DNA of 64,000 nt from Mytilus trossulus (Eukaryota > Mollusca > Bivalvia > Mytilida > Mytilidae), in contig NC_086373.1 of assembly GCF_036588685.1 (NCBI RefSeq), positions 4,526,001 through 4,590,000 of the forward strand, given 5' to 3'. The first letter of the stretch is position 1; each line of letters opens with the position of its first letter. The notes under the pieces were generated by a model that was not told the origin of the DNA, searched no databases, and saw nothing but the letters and a program-made list of their open reading frames with translations. Shown one piece after another: positions 36,643-49,366 of this stretch. The translations under genes were made by a program, and so were the position numbers.

Positions 36643-39600
36643 ATGGCGAAACAGTGGTTGTTGATTCTTATTTGCTGTATAGGATTACAGTACAGTTGTG
36701 CCAAATATACTCCTGATTGGGCCTCTTTGGATACAAGACCGTTACCTAAATGGTATGACGAGGCCAAATTTGGAATTTTCGTTCATTGGGGAGTATTTTC
36801 TGTTCCAAGTTTCCATTCAGAATGGTTTTGGCCACTATGGAAGTCAAAGCACCCACCTCAAGATATTGCAGACTTCATGAAAAGAAATTACCCACCTGAT
36901 TTTACCTATGCTGACTTTGCTAAAGATTTTACAGCTGAATTCTTCAATCCAGACGAATGGGCAGACATATTTAAAGCATCTGGAGCAGGGTGAGAATGAT
37001 TTTTAAGGCCAGTTGTAATTTTCGTTAATAATTGTTAAACGGTGAAGATTTGTTTTATAAAAGGTTATATGGTTTCTTATGTACAATAAAGAAACACATA
37101 TGAATTTCAAATATACAGAAAAGTTTACGAATTAAAAAGTTTTCTTTATTATTGCACAAAAACTATGCTAGTGTTGACTGTACACTAAAAGCCTATCTGG
37201 AGGTGTTGTAATTATTAAACAAGTTTCAAAAACGTGGCCCGGAGATTTTATTTTTACTAGCCTTCAGTAACTGCATATACTCTTAGATCGATATTTTGCG
37301 TTCATAATTCTTTTAGTGCGTAATTCTGACGAGTCAGGCTAGTTCTATAAGGGGTTTGTACAGATTAAATAATTTTCTTCCTGTATTTCAATAAGACAGA
37401 ATTGGCACTAATGTTGATAAAATTGCTTGATACAGTGTCTTAATTCAAATTATAAATGTCTTGTTTTTTTTTAAAATATTTTCAGATATGTAGTTCTGAC
37501 CAGTAAACATGGTGAAGGATTTCCTAACTGGCCATCTTCTCATTCATTTAACTGGAATGCAAAAGCAGTGGGACCAAACAGGGATCTTGTTGGTGGGTAA
37601 AAAATGTTTTTATAGTATAACCAGAAAACGTGACTTTTAGTTTTCGAATATCTGATCTATGTCTGTGACCTCCATATAAGTGTCTTTAAATAACTGTTTT
37701 GGCAATTAAGACTTGCCAGTTGGTCGTCGAGATTTGTACTTTTTTCAATACAAAAGTCTGTCTTTGGCGTTTGTTTTTTGTAGCAGTTCAGGGTTTATGT
37801 TGTGTCCTTGCTTTTTTTTAATTATTGACGCGTTTCTTTTAGTTTTGGTTTTTGACTAGGATTTGTTTAGGCCTACTAGTAATTGATTTATGACTATTGA
37901 ACAGCAGTTAACTTCTGTTGCCCTTATTGGATCTAATACGAATCGACCTCTAATTTCAAATTTTAACAAAACATGCAATTGAACCCTTGCAATCTTTTAT
38001 CAGATTTTCTTCAGAAGCAACACAGCACTGGATAAATTTCTGATTTAATGGGTATTTGTGAAATAGTTGATAAATGTTTTGACACAAAACCTTTGCCGTT
38101 TTTGGCACAACTTTTTTGATCTTTTGGTCTTCGATGCTGTTCAACTTTGTGCTTGTTTCGGCTTTCAAACTTTTGTATCTGGGCGTCACTAGTAGGTCTT
38201 GTGTGACAAAATGCACTTCTGGCGTATTAAAATTTAGAACTTGTCTTTTGTTGGCTGTTGTTCGTGTGATTCTTTGTCAGTTGTGTTCTCCAATTTATTT
38301 ATATTGTAGTCCTGTGGTGTTGTGTTGTCATTTTGATGTTATATTTCACATGGCCATAAAAGTGCGTGGTTTGGCATGCCACACAACCAGGTTCAACCCA
38401 CCATTTTTTTCTTTTAAAAATGCCCTGTACCAAGTCAGGAATATGGCCATTGTTATATTATAGTTCGTTTCTGTGTGTATTACATTTTAACGTTGTGTCG
38501 TTTGTTTTCTCTTATTTTTGAGTGTAAATTCACATTGCGATAAGATGTGGCACGGTACTTGTCTATCCAAAATTCATGTATTTGGTTTTGATGTTATATT
38601 TGTTATTCTCGTGGGATTTTGTCTGATGTTCGGTCCGTTTCTGTGTGTGTTACATTTTAGTGTTATGTCGTTGTTCTCCTCTTATATATAATGCGTTTCC
38701 CTCGGTTTTAGTTTGTTACCCCGATTTTGATTTTTGTCCATGGATTTATGAGTTTTAAACAGCGGTATACTACTGTTGCCTTTATTCATATGATCTTATA
38801 ATTAAATTTGTATGTTAAGACTTCCGTTTTGTTTCATAAAAAGAGTGGCCAACGCAGATACAAGTATCTTGTTAATATAATGACTATGTTGATTCCATTT
38901 ATCCCGTCATACTCGAGATAACAAATACAACAGATACAGTTAAGTCCTTCCAATATCTTCACTAACATCCAGACATTGGCATTGAGGGTCGATTGAAAAC
39001 AAATCTCTGAAGTATTTGAGCTTCTAAATTGTGATTTTCCATTTCTATATGCAATATTCAATCAACGCCTAAATCTGAGTAGATATCTCCCAGTTGATGC
39101 GATATTCAAGGGCTTGCATTTCCTATCATGATTTCTTTGGTGAAGAGGTTTTGTTCACTAGGAAGATATTTAACTAACGGTTCAAAGTGATGAAGTTGAA
39201 ATCACCCTGTCGTAACTATAACGGACACAATAAGGAGTTGGTTGACTGTTTAGTAATATCTGTTTCACAAGTGACGACGGATATGTTCCAACTGTAGGAA
39301 CTGCATTCACGTCCTTTTTTCACAGAATGTAACATACTGAGATGGGCTTGCATCGGTGTTGACCTGCATGAGCAACCCGACGGTTGCAACACGTGAAGCA
39401 CAATCCACTGGCCATCCCGGAGAACCTGAAATCACTCACAGTTTGTGTCAGGGTTTCTGTTGATCAGTAATGCATTTTGATGGTTTGTGTTTGGTTTTTG
39501 TGTTTGTCCAAGATCGTTTGCCTTTGGAGTTGCATTTGCATGGCCGTCTTCTCTGATATTGCTATTATCATATCATGGTTACCGAATATTTGTTATTGAT

Positions 39601-42600
39601 TTGATCAGTGCCTGATTTGTAGCAAGCAATATGTCGAGGAAGATGTTCACTCTAGTTGGTATTTGCCGAATTTAGGTTATTGAATATGACTTTGTGTTGT
39701 AGTTGTATTTTCATCCATTTAATCCTGCATTTTGTTATACAATTCTGGGTTTTCTACTGCTATAACATCTTTGTGTATAATACCCATACTAGTAAGAGAT
39801 TCTCGAATTGTATTTTCTATTCTTCCAAAGAACGCATATTACGTTACTAACAATTTACATCAATTTGTTCGATACTGATTACGAAATTCTAGATTTTGTT
39901 TTGTTTTCTGTATGTATACGTTTGGAACCTTGTTGGTATCATGAACATATGATTATGAGTCTAGAGATGTAAACCCCAGTGTTGAATATATAAACTCCAG
40001 CGTTAGAGATTTAGAGGCTAACTCTGCCATAAGCATTATATTTGAAGTCTTTATTTGTTTTCAGGCGATCTGGCTGCAGCAATACGAAACAGAACGGATA
40101 TAAAATTTGGAACATACTACTGTCTTTCAGAATGGCTTAATCCACTCTATCTTAAAGATAAGGCATCAAACTTCACAACCCAGAACTATGTTAAGGTATA
40201 GTATTAGGTCCAGTATTGTTTTGGATAAAACTGTTTCATATAATACTTACAATAAAATACGCGTTTTATATATGAAAGTTTATTCAAATTAATAACATTT
40301 ACATATCCCCGAGTGCATACAAAGCATCTTGATAGCTAGATCGAATAATGTTGAATTTCGAAGAGCAAACTTTCCATCGCAATAAGTTTAAACTTGGTTC
40401 GATAACAATCAGGCAAAATGTAAAATAAAAATACTGAACTCTTCGGAAAATCCCAATAGGAAAGTCACTTATCAAATGGCAAAATCAAAAGTTCAAACAC
40501 AACATACGAATGGAAAGCAACTGTCATATTCCTGACTTGGTGCAGTCATTTTCTAATGTAGAAACAACATACTACATGTCAACCATTTTCTAATGTAAAA
40601 ACAACATACTACATGTCAACCATTTTCTAATGTAGAAACAACATACTACATGTCAACCATTTTCTAATGTAGAAACAACATACTACATGTCAACCATTTT
40701 CTAATGTAGAAACAACATACTACATGTCAACCATTTTCTAATGTAGTAACAACATACTACATGTCAACCATTTTCTAATGCAGAAACAACATACTACATG
40801 TCAACCATTTTCCAATGCAGAAACAACATACTACATGTCAACCATTTTCTAATGTAGAAACAACATACTACATGTCAACCATTTTCTAATGTAAAAACAA
40901 CATACTACATGTCAACCATTTTCTAATGTAGAAACAACATACTACATGTCAACCATTTTCTAATGTAGAAACAACATACTACATGTCGACCATTCTTTTA
41001 TTTCGTTAAAATAAGAATTTATTTACGAAATAATAGTTTTATCAAAATGATGTGTAATGTTCTTTTAGACAAAAACCATGCCAGACCTGTATGAACTAGT
41101 ACGTAATTATAAACCCGACATTGTATGGGCTGATATGGTTGATGATATGGGACCTTCCTCATACTGGACTGCTAAAGAATTTCTGGCTTGGTTGTTTAAT
41201 GAAAGGTAATTGGAAATCATTTCATTTGCCCTTACAGCCGATTGGTTGATACCTTTTTTACGCTTGTTTTCTTTTGTTTTACTGTTTTCACTTTGGTTAT
41301 TAAAACTTATTGTGGAAATTATTCTATTTCTGTATATTCATTTTATAAATGCAACGATTCAATTCAAGCCATGAAAATATATATAATCTTTTTATACATA
41401 AGACAGAATATATCTGTAATATCATAACCAGTATTTGAGACAGAGTTACAAAGCCTTTATAATCTGAAGTTGTGACAGTTATGTTTTTTCTACTTAGTCT
41501 TCGTTAGAAAAGACACAACAAGAAATTGACGTCTACTTTTATACTATAAAAACCGACATATTGGGCTTCTTAGCAATACACACATGATTTCTTTAATTGC
41601 TCTCTTTCGGCTGCATAACCTATACAGAGGGGGCGTAGTGTGGCTGTGCAGGATGTTAAAACAGATTCGTCCGATGGAAGTGAAAGATTTATTTTTTTAA
41701 AATAACACATAGTCAGCTCAATCCGTTTTGATACGTTGGTCTGCTGCGTTGTGTGTTATATATTATGTATTTTTTTGGTAAAACCTAAGTATTGTTTGGT
41801 GTTTCACAATGAGAAAAGCTTACTTTGACCTATTATATCATCGCAATCTAAACAAAAATATCAGACTATATGAATGATGAGTTGTTCGTTGGTGTTTGGG
41901 GTAATGATTGCTGTTTTATCATTTCTACTCGTTTACTTTCAGCCCAGTAAAATACACTGTTGTTACAAATGACCGATGGGGTCCAGATTGTAAATGCAAA
42001 CATGGTAGCTACAAAACCTGTACAGATAAATTCAATCCAGGTTAGTGGATACCAATATATGGTAAAAGTGGTTTAAATTGATGACCTTCATTTGTCAATT
42101 GATAACAAAATGTCACAATAAGTTTCTTATCTACCCTGTTCTCTGTATGTTACCAGCAGCTGTGGTTTAAATGTTACTACCATCGAGTGTCATTGTAACT
42201 TTACAATTTCTCGTTTGGTTGTTGCATCCATTATTGTATATAAATAATATGCTCCTTCCAAGCCAGTTAAATGGTATGGCTAGACATACGTCAGCGCTTT
42301 TCATTGTATTCTCTAAATTATATTGAGGTACTTTGCATCTAATTATGCTTGTCATCTGTATTCAATAACTGATCTGAGGGGAAAGTAGAATAGTTTTAGT
42401 AGTTTATGTGGTTCCATCTTACTAATACTATATAAATAAGAATAACTAAATATTAAGCACCGTATTTATATTCAATAAACCCTGTCATTTTTAGATATTC
42501 TTCTTTTCAACTTTTAGGTGTTTTACAGAAATTCAAATGGGAGAATTGTATGACAATAGACAAAGGATCATGGGGATATCGCAGAAATGCTAACCTCGAA

Positions 42601-44297
42601 GCCTATCTGACTATTCATCAAATCATTTCAACATTTGCATCCACAATCAGGCAAGTAACCAACAGTTATACAGAGATAATGCCTCTTTTCTAATGCCCCT
42701 TTTCTAATGCCCTTTTCCTTTTACAAAATTATTGAAAATGCAGGTGAGCAACACATGTTCTTTAGAGCCTCTTGTTTTATTGTGTCAACATGAAACTTGG
42801 TATGATGTTACATTGAAATATACAGCTGGTATTCAGTAAAGATGCTATAGTCTTTTTAGTTTTTCCAGAGGCATGCATTTTTGAATGAGAACATTTTTGT
42901 CTAGACACACCTCTACTTTGTCATCACAACTCATCGTACATAGATTTCAACATCAACATGATATTTAGTTCATTTTTAAATCATAAAATGCAGAGTAACA
43001 TTTGGTTTAATATATGAATAATGCTCCTTTCGACAAAGAAATGATGGTCATGTCCTGCACTGACCTTGATATCTCAACTCCTACATTTCTAACCGTTCTT
43101 TCCAAAAATGGCTATTTATAATCAAACAAATGTTTGCCCTGTCCAGTTCCTACCTGGCCATTGCAACTATTAAATAAAATATTTATTAAAATTATATCAA
43201 ATCATATGGGGTAACGTTAATCTTTGATGATAACATCAAGGAAGAAATTTATTTTGAAACAAGATTCTTACTTTTTATTGTAGCTGTGGTGGTAACATGC
43301 TGATGAATGTAGGACCAACCAAATACGGCAAAATCATGCCAATATTTGAAGAAAGACTCCGTCAGTTTGGCCAATGGTTGAAGGTTAATGGAGAAGGGGT
43401 TTACAGTACGGTTCCATGGAGCCACCAGAATGATACAGTCACTAAATATACATGGTATGACAATCAACTAATTATATAACACGAAATTGAAGAAGGAATA
43501 CAAAGAGAGAAAAAATAAGGAATCGAATGGTTATTCAGCTATAATAAATTAAATACAAGTTTGTAAGACATATTGACCTCACTTTCTTAAATAAATCTCG
43601 AGATTAATGAAAATTATCATTCATACTGGTTTGTTTCTAATGTCCTGGCACCAAAATTATTGAACAAAATTGTAGAAATTTAATTTAAAATAATGAAATC
43701 ACAATTTAATAATAGTAATTGCATGCGAAAGAAATAGTTAAATACTAGTAAAATGATTGCTAGTAATCTCTTTCTAAGCTCTCTAATTGAAAAGATCTAT
43801 AAAAAGTAAAATCACAAAAATACTGAACTCAGAGGAAAATCAATTTGGAAAGTCCATAATCACATGGCAAAATCAAATAACAAAACGCATCAAAAACGAA
43901 TGGGCAAGAACTGTCATATTCCTGACTTGGTACAGGCATTTTCAAATGTAGAAAGTGGTAGATTATACCTGGTTCTATAGTGCTAACCCTTTCACTTTAA
44001 TAACAGTCTCATCAAAAATGATGTTTTGTTTACAGGTATACTAAACGACATATGGAGAATGAAGGAACTGTGGTGTATGTATTTCTCCTTTCATGGCCTG
44101 AAGACACAGTTTTCAAATTAGGAGCACCAATCACATCACAACAGACAGAAGTCAGCATGCTCGGTTACCCAGATAAATTTGATTGGAAAGCTGGCCCCGG
44201 TGGTCAAGGAATTTATGTCACTATACCAATTATACCATGGAACAAACTACCATGTGAATGGGCATGGGTACTTAGACTAACGCATATATCAAATTAG
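36643..44297 (+). CDS. Alpha-L-fucosidase-like protein (GH29), copy B, altered fucose pocket
   Basis: Exons: 36643-36989, 37486-37592, 40065-40195, 41069-41205, 41943-42040, 42518-42650, 43284-43454, 44036-44297. They join in phase to 461 aa with the same intron positions as copy A. The signal peptide is about 20 residues ([12 protein letters not shown]…). It retains VHWG (His48), SEW (Glu60), WADM (Asp217, nucleophile), NDRW (Arg252) and KWENC (Glu282). It differs at KHGEGF: the second pocket His of KHHEGF is Gly125. Exon 4 carries two extra codons, giving WADMVDDMG instead of WSDGDAG. Intron 6 uses a GC donor. Catalytic residues remain, so reduced or shifted activity is more likely than none. 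It is the nearest relative of copies C and D. Confidence 0.92.
38095..38235 (-). repeat. Dispersed 'cgcgtttcgtctac' family repeat, reversed copy
   Basis: Reads on the plus strand 'cgatgctgttcaactttgtg', 'gggcgtcactagtaggtctt' and 'gacaaaatgcacttctggcg'. It is the complement of the family at 59390-59650 and 62899-63025. It lies in intron 2 of copy B. Adjacent text to about 38790 belongs to further repeats ending 'agcggtatactactgttgcc'. Confidence 0.55.
38835..39480 (+). pseudogene. Decayed reverse-transcriptase element copy in intron 2 of copy B
   Basis: Same family as 12490-13490: it matches through 'gacagtgagggtcgg'-like text (here 'gcattgagggtcgattgaaa'), 'tgcatttcctatcatgattt' and 'ttcactaggaag'. 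Frames are broken throughout. Confidence 0.5.
40548..40991 (+). repeat. Minisatellite, 12 units of exactly 37 bp
   Basis: The unit is 'attttctaatgtagaaac' followed by 'aacatactacatgtcaacc'. Twelve units fill 444 bases with no length change and few substitutions. The array begins inside a dispersed repeat ('ctgtcatattcctgacttgg…cattttctaatgtagaaa') whose unexpanded relatives lie at 43911-43990, 60381-60460 and 4499-4580. It sits in intron 3 of copy B. Confidence 0.9.
42651..42656 (+). other. GC splice donor of copy B intron 6
   Basis: Exon 6 ends at 42650 with ATC AG and the intron begins gcaagt. Copies A and C have AG/gtaag at the same place. AG/GCAAGT is the standard consensus of GC-AG introns, so it is probably functional. 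Confidence 0.75.
42735..42785 (+). repeat. Right-end fragment of the 'agctcacct' element
   Basis: 'caggtgagcaacacatgttc' and 'tttagagcctcttgtttt' match the right terminus of the element at 2481-4258. It lies in intron 6 of copy B. Confidence 0.5.
43905..43995 (+). repeat. Unexpanded relative of the minisatellite's parent repeat
   Basis: Contains 'ctgtcatattcctgacttgg', 'tacaggcattttcaaatgta' and 'gattatacctggttctatag' with no 37-bp expansion. It lies in intron 7 of copy B. Confidence 0.55.
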
Positions 44298-46950
44298 ACT
44301 TTTAAAAGTATGTGTAGGCTATTGATATGGATATGTGTAATCGTGTCACAAATATCAGACTACCTCAGTTTATGAAACAAGTCATTAAATATGTCTGATA
44401 AAAAATAATTTGAAAGATACGAGACACAAATTAACTTATCAATAGAAGAGAAGATTATACAACATATTTTGTTTTCAAACTTTGTAGAGGAACGCATTTT
44501 TTATATTACTCTTTCATTCGGCAGTTTCACAACAAACTTGTACAGATAATTATGTTGTAGAAACATGTTTGTGTTTGCCATTCAGTTTGAGTTCATTGTC
44601 CTGATAACATTGATTTTCATACATTCCTTTGCATGGATTCTTCAATATTTAAAGCAAACTCTTTGATCACTGAATAAGAATCTAATATAAATAAATCTGA
44701 AAAAAATTAAAGAAAAAGACAGTTTATTATTATGTTTGATTAAAGCTAAGCATGCATTTGAGTTTCAGTTTATATATATATTCATGTGTCTATCTATAAC
44801 CGTCCATGCATATTTTATCACTTGTATATGTGCTTAATGAATGTTTGTCAGTATTGGTGAACATATATGGTCCAAATGTACTTATTTCTTTTTCAGTTAT
44901 ATTTTAATTACATATTTGATAAATGTTCTTCGCAAATCAGCATTATTAGTTTAATAAAAACGTCAGTTTACGAAACATTTTTAGTGTTTATGCCAGTATA
45001 AGTTTGTGATTATGTCAGTCTAAGGAAAACCATTTGTGGTAGGCCAATTAAATGGTATTCAGTTGTATAAGCATTGGTACATCTCATTTCCATGGAGAAT
45101 ATTAGGCCTCTCCCCTCAGTCACAGTCTAATAATGACTTTGAAACTTGTCTTAGTGTACATCTATTAGTTTGTGATTAGATCAGTTTAAGATGAACTTCT
45201 AATGTTAAATCAATGATATTTGGTATGCAAATTTGCAAGTATTGTTTCCATGGAGATTATAAAGCCCACCCCTCTTCATGTTTTTTTAACATTTCGGTGC
45301 TGAGTCGTAGTTCTCTTATATTTGATACGTTTTCCTCAGTTTTAGTTTGTAACACGGATTTGTTTTTTCTCTATCGATTTATGTATTTTGAACAGCGGTA
45401 TACTACTGTTGCCTTTATTAAAGCAGCAGAAAAAATTGTTATTTAGTACAGTTCTTGGTTTCTTGAAATAGAAACGAAATATACCAGAGAGATACTCGAA
45501 GTCATGGTAACTGAAAATGCCACGGGGAAACATATCAAAAGATTTACAACATTATACAAAATACTAGTTCAACTCAGAAAACTTTAGACTGAGCAACACA
45601 AATCTCATTAAATGGCGAGGATTTTCTAAGGTACAACTGACGGGTAGACCGATCCTGTTCATGTTGCTCATGTTAGTACACCCGGTGAAAAGTCTTATTT
45701 GGTAGATTACATTCGAAGAAAAGATGACATGATTGTGGTCACGATAGTTAAAACATATTCGTCGTCATCTGCGAAACAGATATTCAATAACCATCAACCA
45801 ACTCGTGATCTCGTCTGTAAAATTTCGAAGAGATGATTTTTAAAAACTCCCTTTTGAACTCTTGGTTTTATAACTTCTTTAAAAAAGGAAACCCTCAAGG
45901 AAATCATGATAGGAAATGCAAACTCTGGGTCTAGGAGATATATTAATCATATGCAGGAGCACAGATATAGAAAGTTCACTATTTGGAAGCTGACATCATA
46001 TGTTTTGTTCTCAACCAATCCTCATTGTAAATGTCTAGATATACTAGTAAGTCAATATATTATACGTACATAATTTTATCGTTCATTTCCAATCCAAGGG
46101 GATATATTCGTTCAACATCACCATAGCGGAAAATGAATTTTAAGGATTATGCAAGCTTCTTTTCGCGTTGTGCATTGCCCTTAAACATATTACAATGAAA
46201 TACGCTCAGATAATTTTGTACGGACGACTTAGGAACGACAATAATGAGATATTGCTTGGATGTACAAACTAGATAACAATGGACAAAGGGGACCGAAGGC
46301 GAAAAAGAGAAATAGGCTAAAAAATATTCACTTAATTTGTAATACACTTAATTGTTATCTTCAGCAACACAATGCTGCAGTGCTGCTACTATTTCAATCT
46401 TGATAAATAAAATTAACGGTACCAATTTTCTTGCACCAGATGCGCATTTCGACAATACATGTCTCTTCAGTGATGCTCGTGGCTAAAATATTTAAAATCC
46501 AAAGCTTATATAAAAGATGAAGAGCTATAATCCAAAAGGTCCAAAAAGTATAGCCGAATCCGTGAAAGGAAGCAGAGCTTTGCATGAGGGAGATACATTC
46601 TTTAATTTATAATAATTTATAATAATTTGTAACAACAAATTTTAATAACACAAACAAATCCCTATTTTCATGCCAGTACCGAAGTACTGGCTACTGGGCT
46701 GGTGATGTGAAATCGGAATAGGATAAATGTGTCAACTTAAGCATATTCTGCCATAAACGAATTATCATTATAGTAATGTCCATCATAGATGGAAACATGA
46801 TTTTGTTCATAACTAAACAAGTATTACTATCAAGTTTTTACCCGTTATAGTCCTTCATCCTGTCAATACGTATAACTACACAGAAAACTCCGTATGGTTA
46901 TTTTACACTTAAACCTTTTGAGGTGTCATCGCTTACAAATAAGTCTGATT
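44298..46950. other. 3' flank of copy B and intergenic repeats
   Basis: AATAAA at 44690-44695 and 44953-44958 are candidate polyadenylation signals. About 45290-45420 ends in the 'agcggtatactactgttgcc' dispersed repeat, 45440-46060 is a reversed reverse-transcriptase relic, and 46400-46590 is a member of the 'cgcatttcgacaatacatg' repeat family. No gene is supported. Confidence 0.5.
45440..46060 (-). pseudogene. Decayed reverse-transcriptase element copy, reversed
   Basis: The minus strand matches the family at 12490-13490, including 'tgcatttcctatcatgattt', 'cgagttggttgatgg' and the '..tttcagttac..tgac.tcga' tail. Stops and indels are frequent. Confidence 0.5.
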
Positions 46951-47881
46951 AACGTGGTCTATTTATTTTTACAGGCCTTCAGTCACTCAAGTACTTTATC
47001 TCTTTGAGAGTTTTGTATGTGCTTAGTATCAATCTGGTAAGACATGCTCTAAAAAGTAGATTTTTTTAGACGGTGGAGTTTATGGTTATTGGTTGTTTGA
47101 GCACCTCAACACCTTGAACATTCTTTATTTTCCTGTTCAAAGCCTATAGTGTAATGGTTGCATCAGTCATAATTTAATCCATTATTATATTTAACTTTAA
47201 ACAGGTTGTAGGTTGTATTGCTTCCAATTCAAAGTTTGTTATCCAAAAATGTATATGCGTTCATCCTTAATATTTTTTCTTTGGTGAACATTTTAATCGA
47301 TGTCATGTCTTTAATCAAGTCCATATTCTTTCTATGCAGAATATTGGTAAATATGATATTTCATGATGTTTGCATGCTTGGTACTCAAGCTATCACAGCT
47401 ATTTAACTTTTCACCGGGTTGTACTTAATAAAGCAACATGTGTCTTATGTGGAGAAGAATTCGTTTTTTTTGGATTGATATTGCATATGTTTTAGTTTCA
47501 TAAGTGGTGTTTTGTTTACTGTTTGATCTTTACTGTTTTTCACGATGCTGTCTGTTTATTTCGACGAACGAGTTTGAATACCCCTTTGTTATCTTTCGCC
47601 TCTCTTGTATATAGATTATTATAAACTATACTTTATGTTGTTAATGCGCATTTCTAATTAATTTTACCTTAACTTTTGCGCTTTTTGTTATAGTTAATTT
47701 TTGGTGGAGGGTATGTTTTTTTGTATTGTTTTCATTTATTTTTCATAGTCAGTATGATTTTATATAAAGGTAGAATTGGCACTTCATGTTCTCAGAATTG
47801 GTTAACTCTATACAGTTCAAATTCGAATTTAAAATGTCTTTTTTGTCATATATGTTGTTCTTACTAGTGAACATTGTGAAT
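46951..47881 (+). pseudogene. Fucosidase remnant: intron 1 and start of exon 2
   Basis: 22 bases at 46951-46972 (aacgtggtctatttattttt…) are identical to intron 1 of copy C at 52429-52450. About 47768-47845 matches the end of intron 1 of copy B ('agaattggcact', 'aaatgtctt'). 47850-47880 matches exon 2 of copy C (atatgttgttcttac…gtgaa), reading YVVLTSEHCE then TGA, with the acceptor AG changed to AT. Exon 1 and everything after base 31 of exon 2 are absent. This is a fifth locus of the array, broken by later rearrangement. Confidence 0.65.
47346..47831 (+). repeat. Duplicated block A, copy 1 (fucosidase intron 1 sequence)
   Basis: Nearly identical to 48881-49366 over about 486 bases, starting 'ggtaaatatgatatttcatg' and ending 'gttcaaattcgaattt'. 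Its right end is recognisably fucosidase intron 1. Confidence 0.8.
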
Positions 47882-47957
47882 GAGGTCACGTGGCGTTGCT
47901 AACGAAATTGATATTGAAATTAAAAACGTCGTCATAGGTAAAATAGCGATAAACAGA

Positions 47958-48073
47958 GTATTTACTCTATTACCTACTAACCGGCCTACACCATATTGTA
48001 CATAAACACTATGTACGTTTACCATAATTAATATACAAATTAAGAACAATATTAATTTTGCCGACTAGCCCGT
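47958..48073 (+). repeat. Duplicated block B, copy 1
   Basis: 116 bases matching 48765-48880, starting 'gtatttactctattacctac' and ending 'ttgccgactagcccgt'. Confidence 0.8.
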
Positions 48074-48413
48074 CAAATACGCTGGACGCCGGATTTTATT
48101 TTAGATATACAACATGTAATAAATATGATAAACATTGTTTAAGTAAACATCCACTCATTTTATAACCATTGATCATTACAACTAACTTAAGAAAGTTCTT
48201 CCCCGTACCAACGGCCAAGGCACGCCCAGGAAAAACCAGAGATAAAACCATATTTTCTTTGATGGTCATAAAGGCTCTGGAAACCTGTGTTATACAGCAA
48301 AAGTATCTTTCGACAGACCGTCTCATAGGGACAACACGAGAACCTGCGTTGTTAATGAACTTTCATTCCTAATCAAAAACTACACTTATAATAAAATTAA
48401 AGGTACCAATTTT
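48054..48413 (-). repeat. Duplicated block C, copy 1
   Basis: About 360 bases matching 49367-49725 with only a few substitutions. It starts 'aattttgccgactagcccgt' (shared with block B) and ends 'aaaggtaccaattt'. The minus strand has an open frame of 76 codons in both copies, but nothing recognisable is in it. Confidence 0.8.
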
Positions 48414-48590
48414 CTTGCACCAGATGCGCATTTCGACAATACATGTCTCTTCAGTTATGCTCGTGGCCAAAATATTTGAAATCCAAAGCTTATAATCTAT
48501 ATAACATTTCGAAATTGAAAATTAAAAGAATAAAAAATATACAATACTCCCACAGCTTTGATATATTGAAAACTATTATCAAAAATGTAA

Positions 48591-48764
48591 TTTTGATATG
48601 TACACTTCAAAGGACGGCTAGAAAGTGAGATACATTTACATGTATACCTTTTACCTGTAATCAATTTTGATTTCTAACAAATCCTGATTGGACAATGCCT
48701 TATTTACAAACCGTTAATACAGACATTTTCCCGCTATTACTAGTCGAAACGCGGGAAAATTCAT
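48591..48764 (-). repeat. Duplicated block D, copy 1 (leader-like)
   Basis: About 174 bases matching 51275-51447, which lies directly upstream of the gag-like start codon. It contains 'ttcaaaggacggctagaaag' and 'ttttcccgctattactag'. Confidence 0.8.
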
Positions 48765-48880
48765 GTATTTACTCTATTACCTACTAACCGGCCTACACCA
48801 TATTTTACATAAACACTATGTACGTTTACCATAATTAATATACAAATTAAGAACAATATTAATTTTGCCGACTAGCCCGT
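48765..48880 (+). repeat. Duplicated block B, copy 2
   Basis: Copy of 47958-48073; it abuts block A copy 2 on its right instead of block C. Confidence 0.8.
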
Positions 48881-49366
48881 GGTAAATATGATATTTCATG
48901 ATGTTTGCATACTTGGTACTCAAGCTATCACAGCTATTTAACTTTTCACCGGGTTGTACTTAATAAAGCAACATGTGTCTTATGTGGAGAAGAATTCGTT
49001 TTTTTTTGGATTGATATTGCATATGTTTTAGTTTCATAAGTGGTGTTTTGTTTACTGTTTGATCTTTACTGTTTTTCACGATGCTGTCTGTTTATTTCGA
49101 CGAACGAGTTTGAATACCCCTTTTTTCTCTTTCGCCTCTCTTGTATATAGATTATTATAAACTATACTTTATGTTGTTAATGCGCATTTCTAATTAATTT
49201 TACCTTAACTTTTGCGCTTTTTGTTATAGTTAATTTTTGGTGGAGGGTATGTTTTTTTGTATTGTTTTCATTTATTTTTCATAGTCAGTATGATTTTATA
49301 TAAAGGTAGAATTGGCACTTCATGTTCTCAGAATTGGTTAACTCTATACAGTTCAAATTCGAATTT
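48881..49366 (+). repeat. Duplicated block A, copy 2
   Basis: Copy of 47346-47831. It is bounded on both sides by 'aattttgccgactagcccgt', as though inserted between blocks B and C with about 20 bases duplicated. Confidence 0.8.

Noticed and set aside
38116-38463. 115-aa open frame in copy B intron 2
   Set aside because: It is made of dispersed repeat sequence read in the reverse sense.
40548-40991. CRISPR-like regular repeats
   Set aside because: Units follow each other with no unique spacers and the setting is an animal intron; it is a minisatellite.
48096-48326. 76-aa frame conserved in a second copy at 49409-49639
   Set aside because: The two copies are a recent DNA duplication, so the shared frame is not evidence of coding; there is no recognisable domain.
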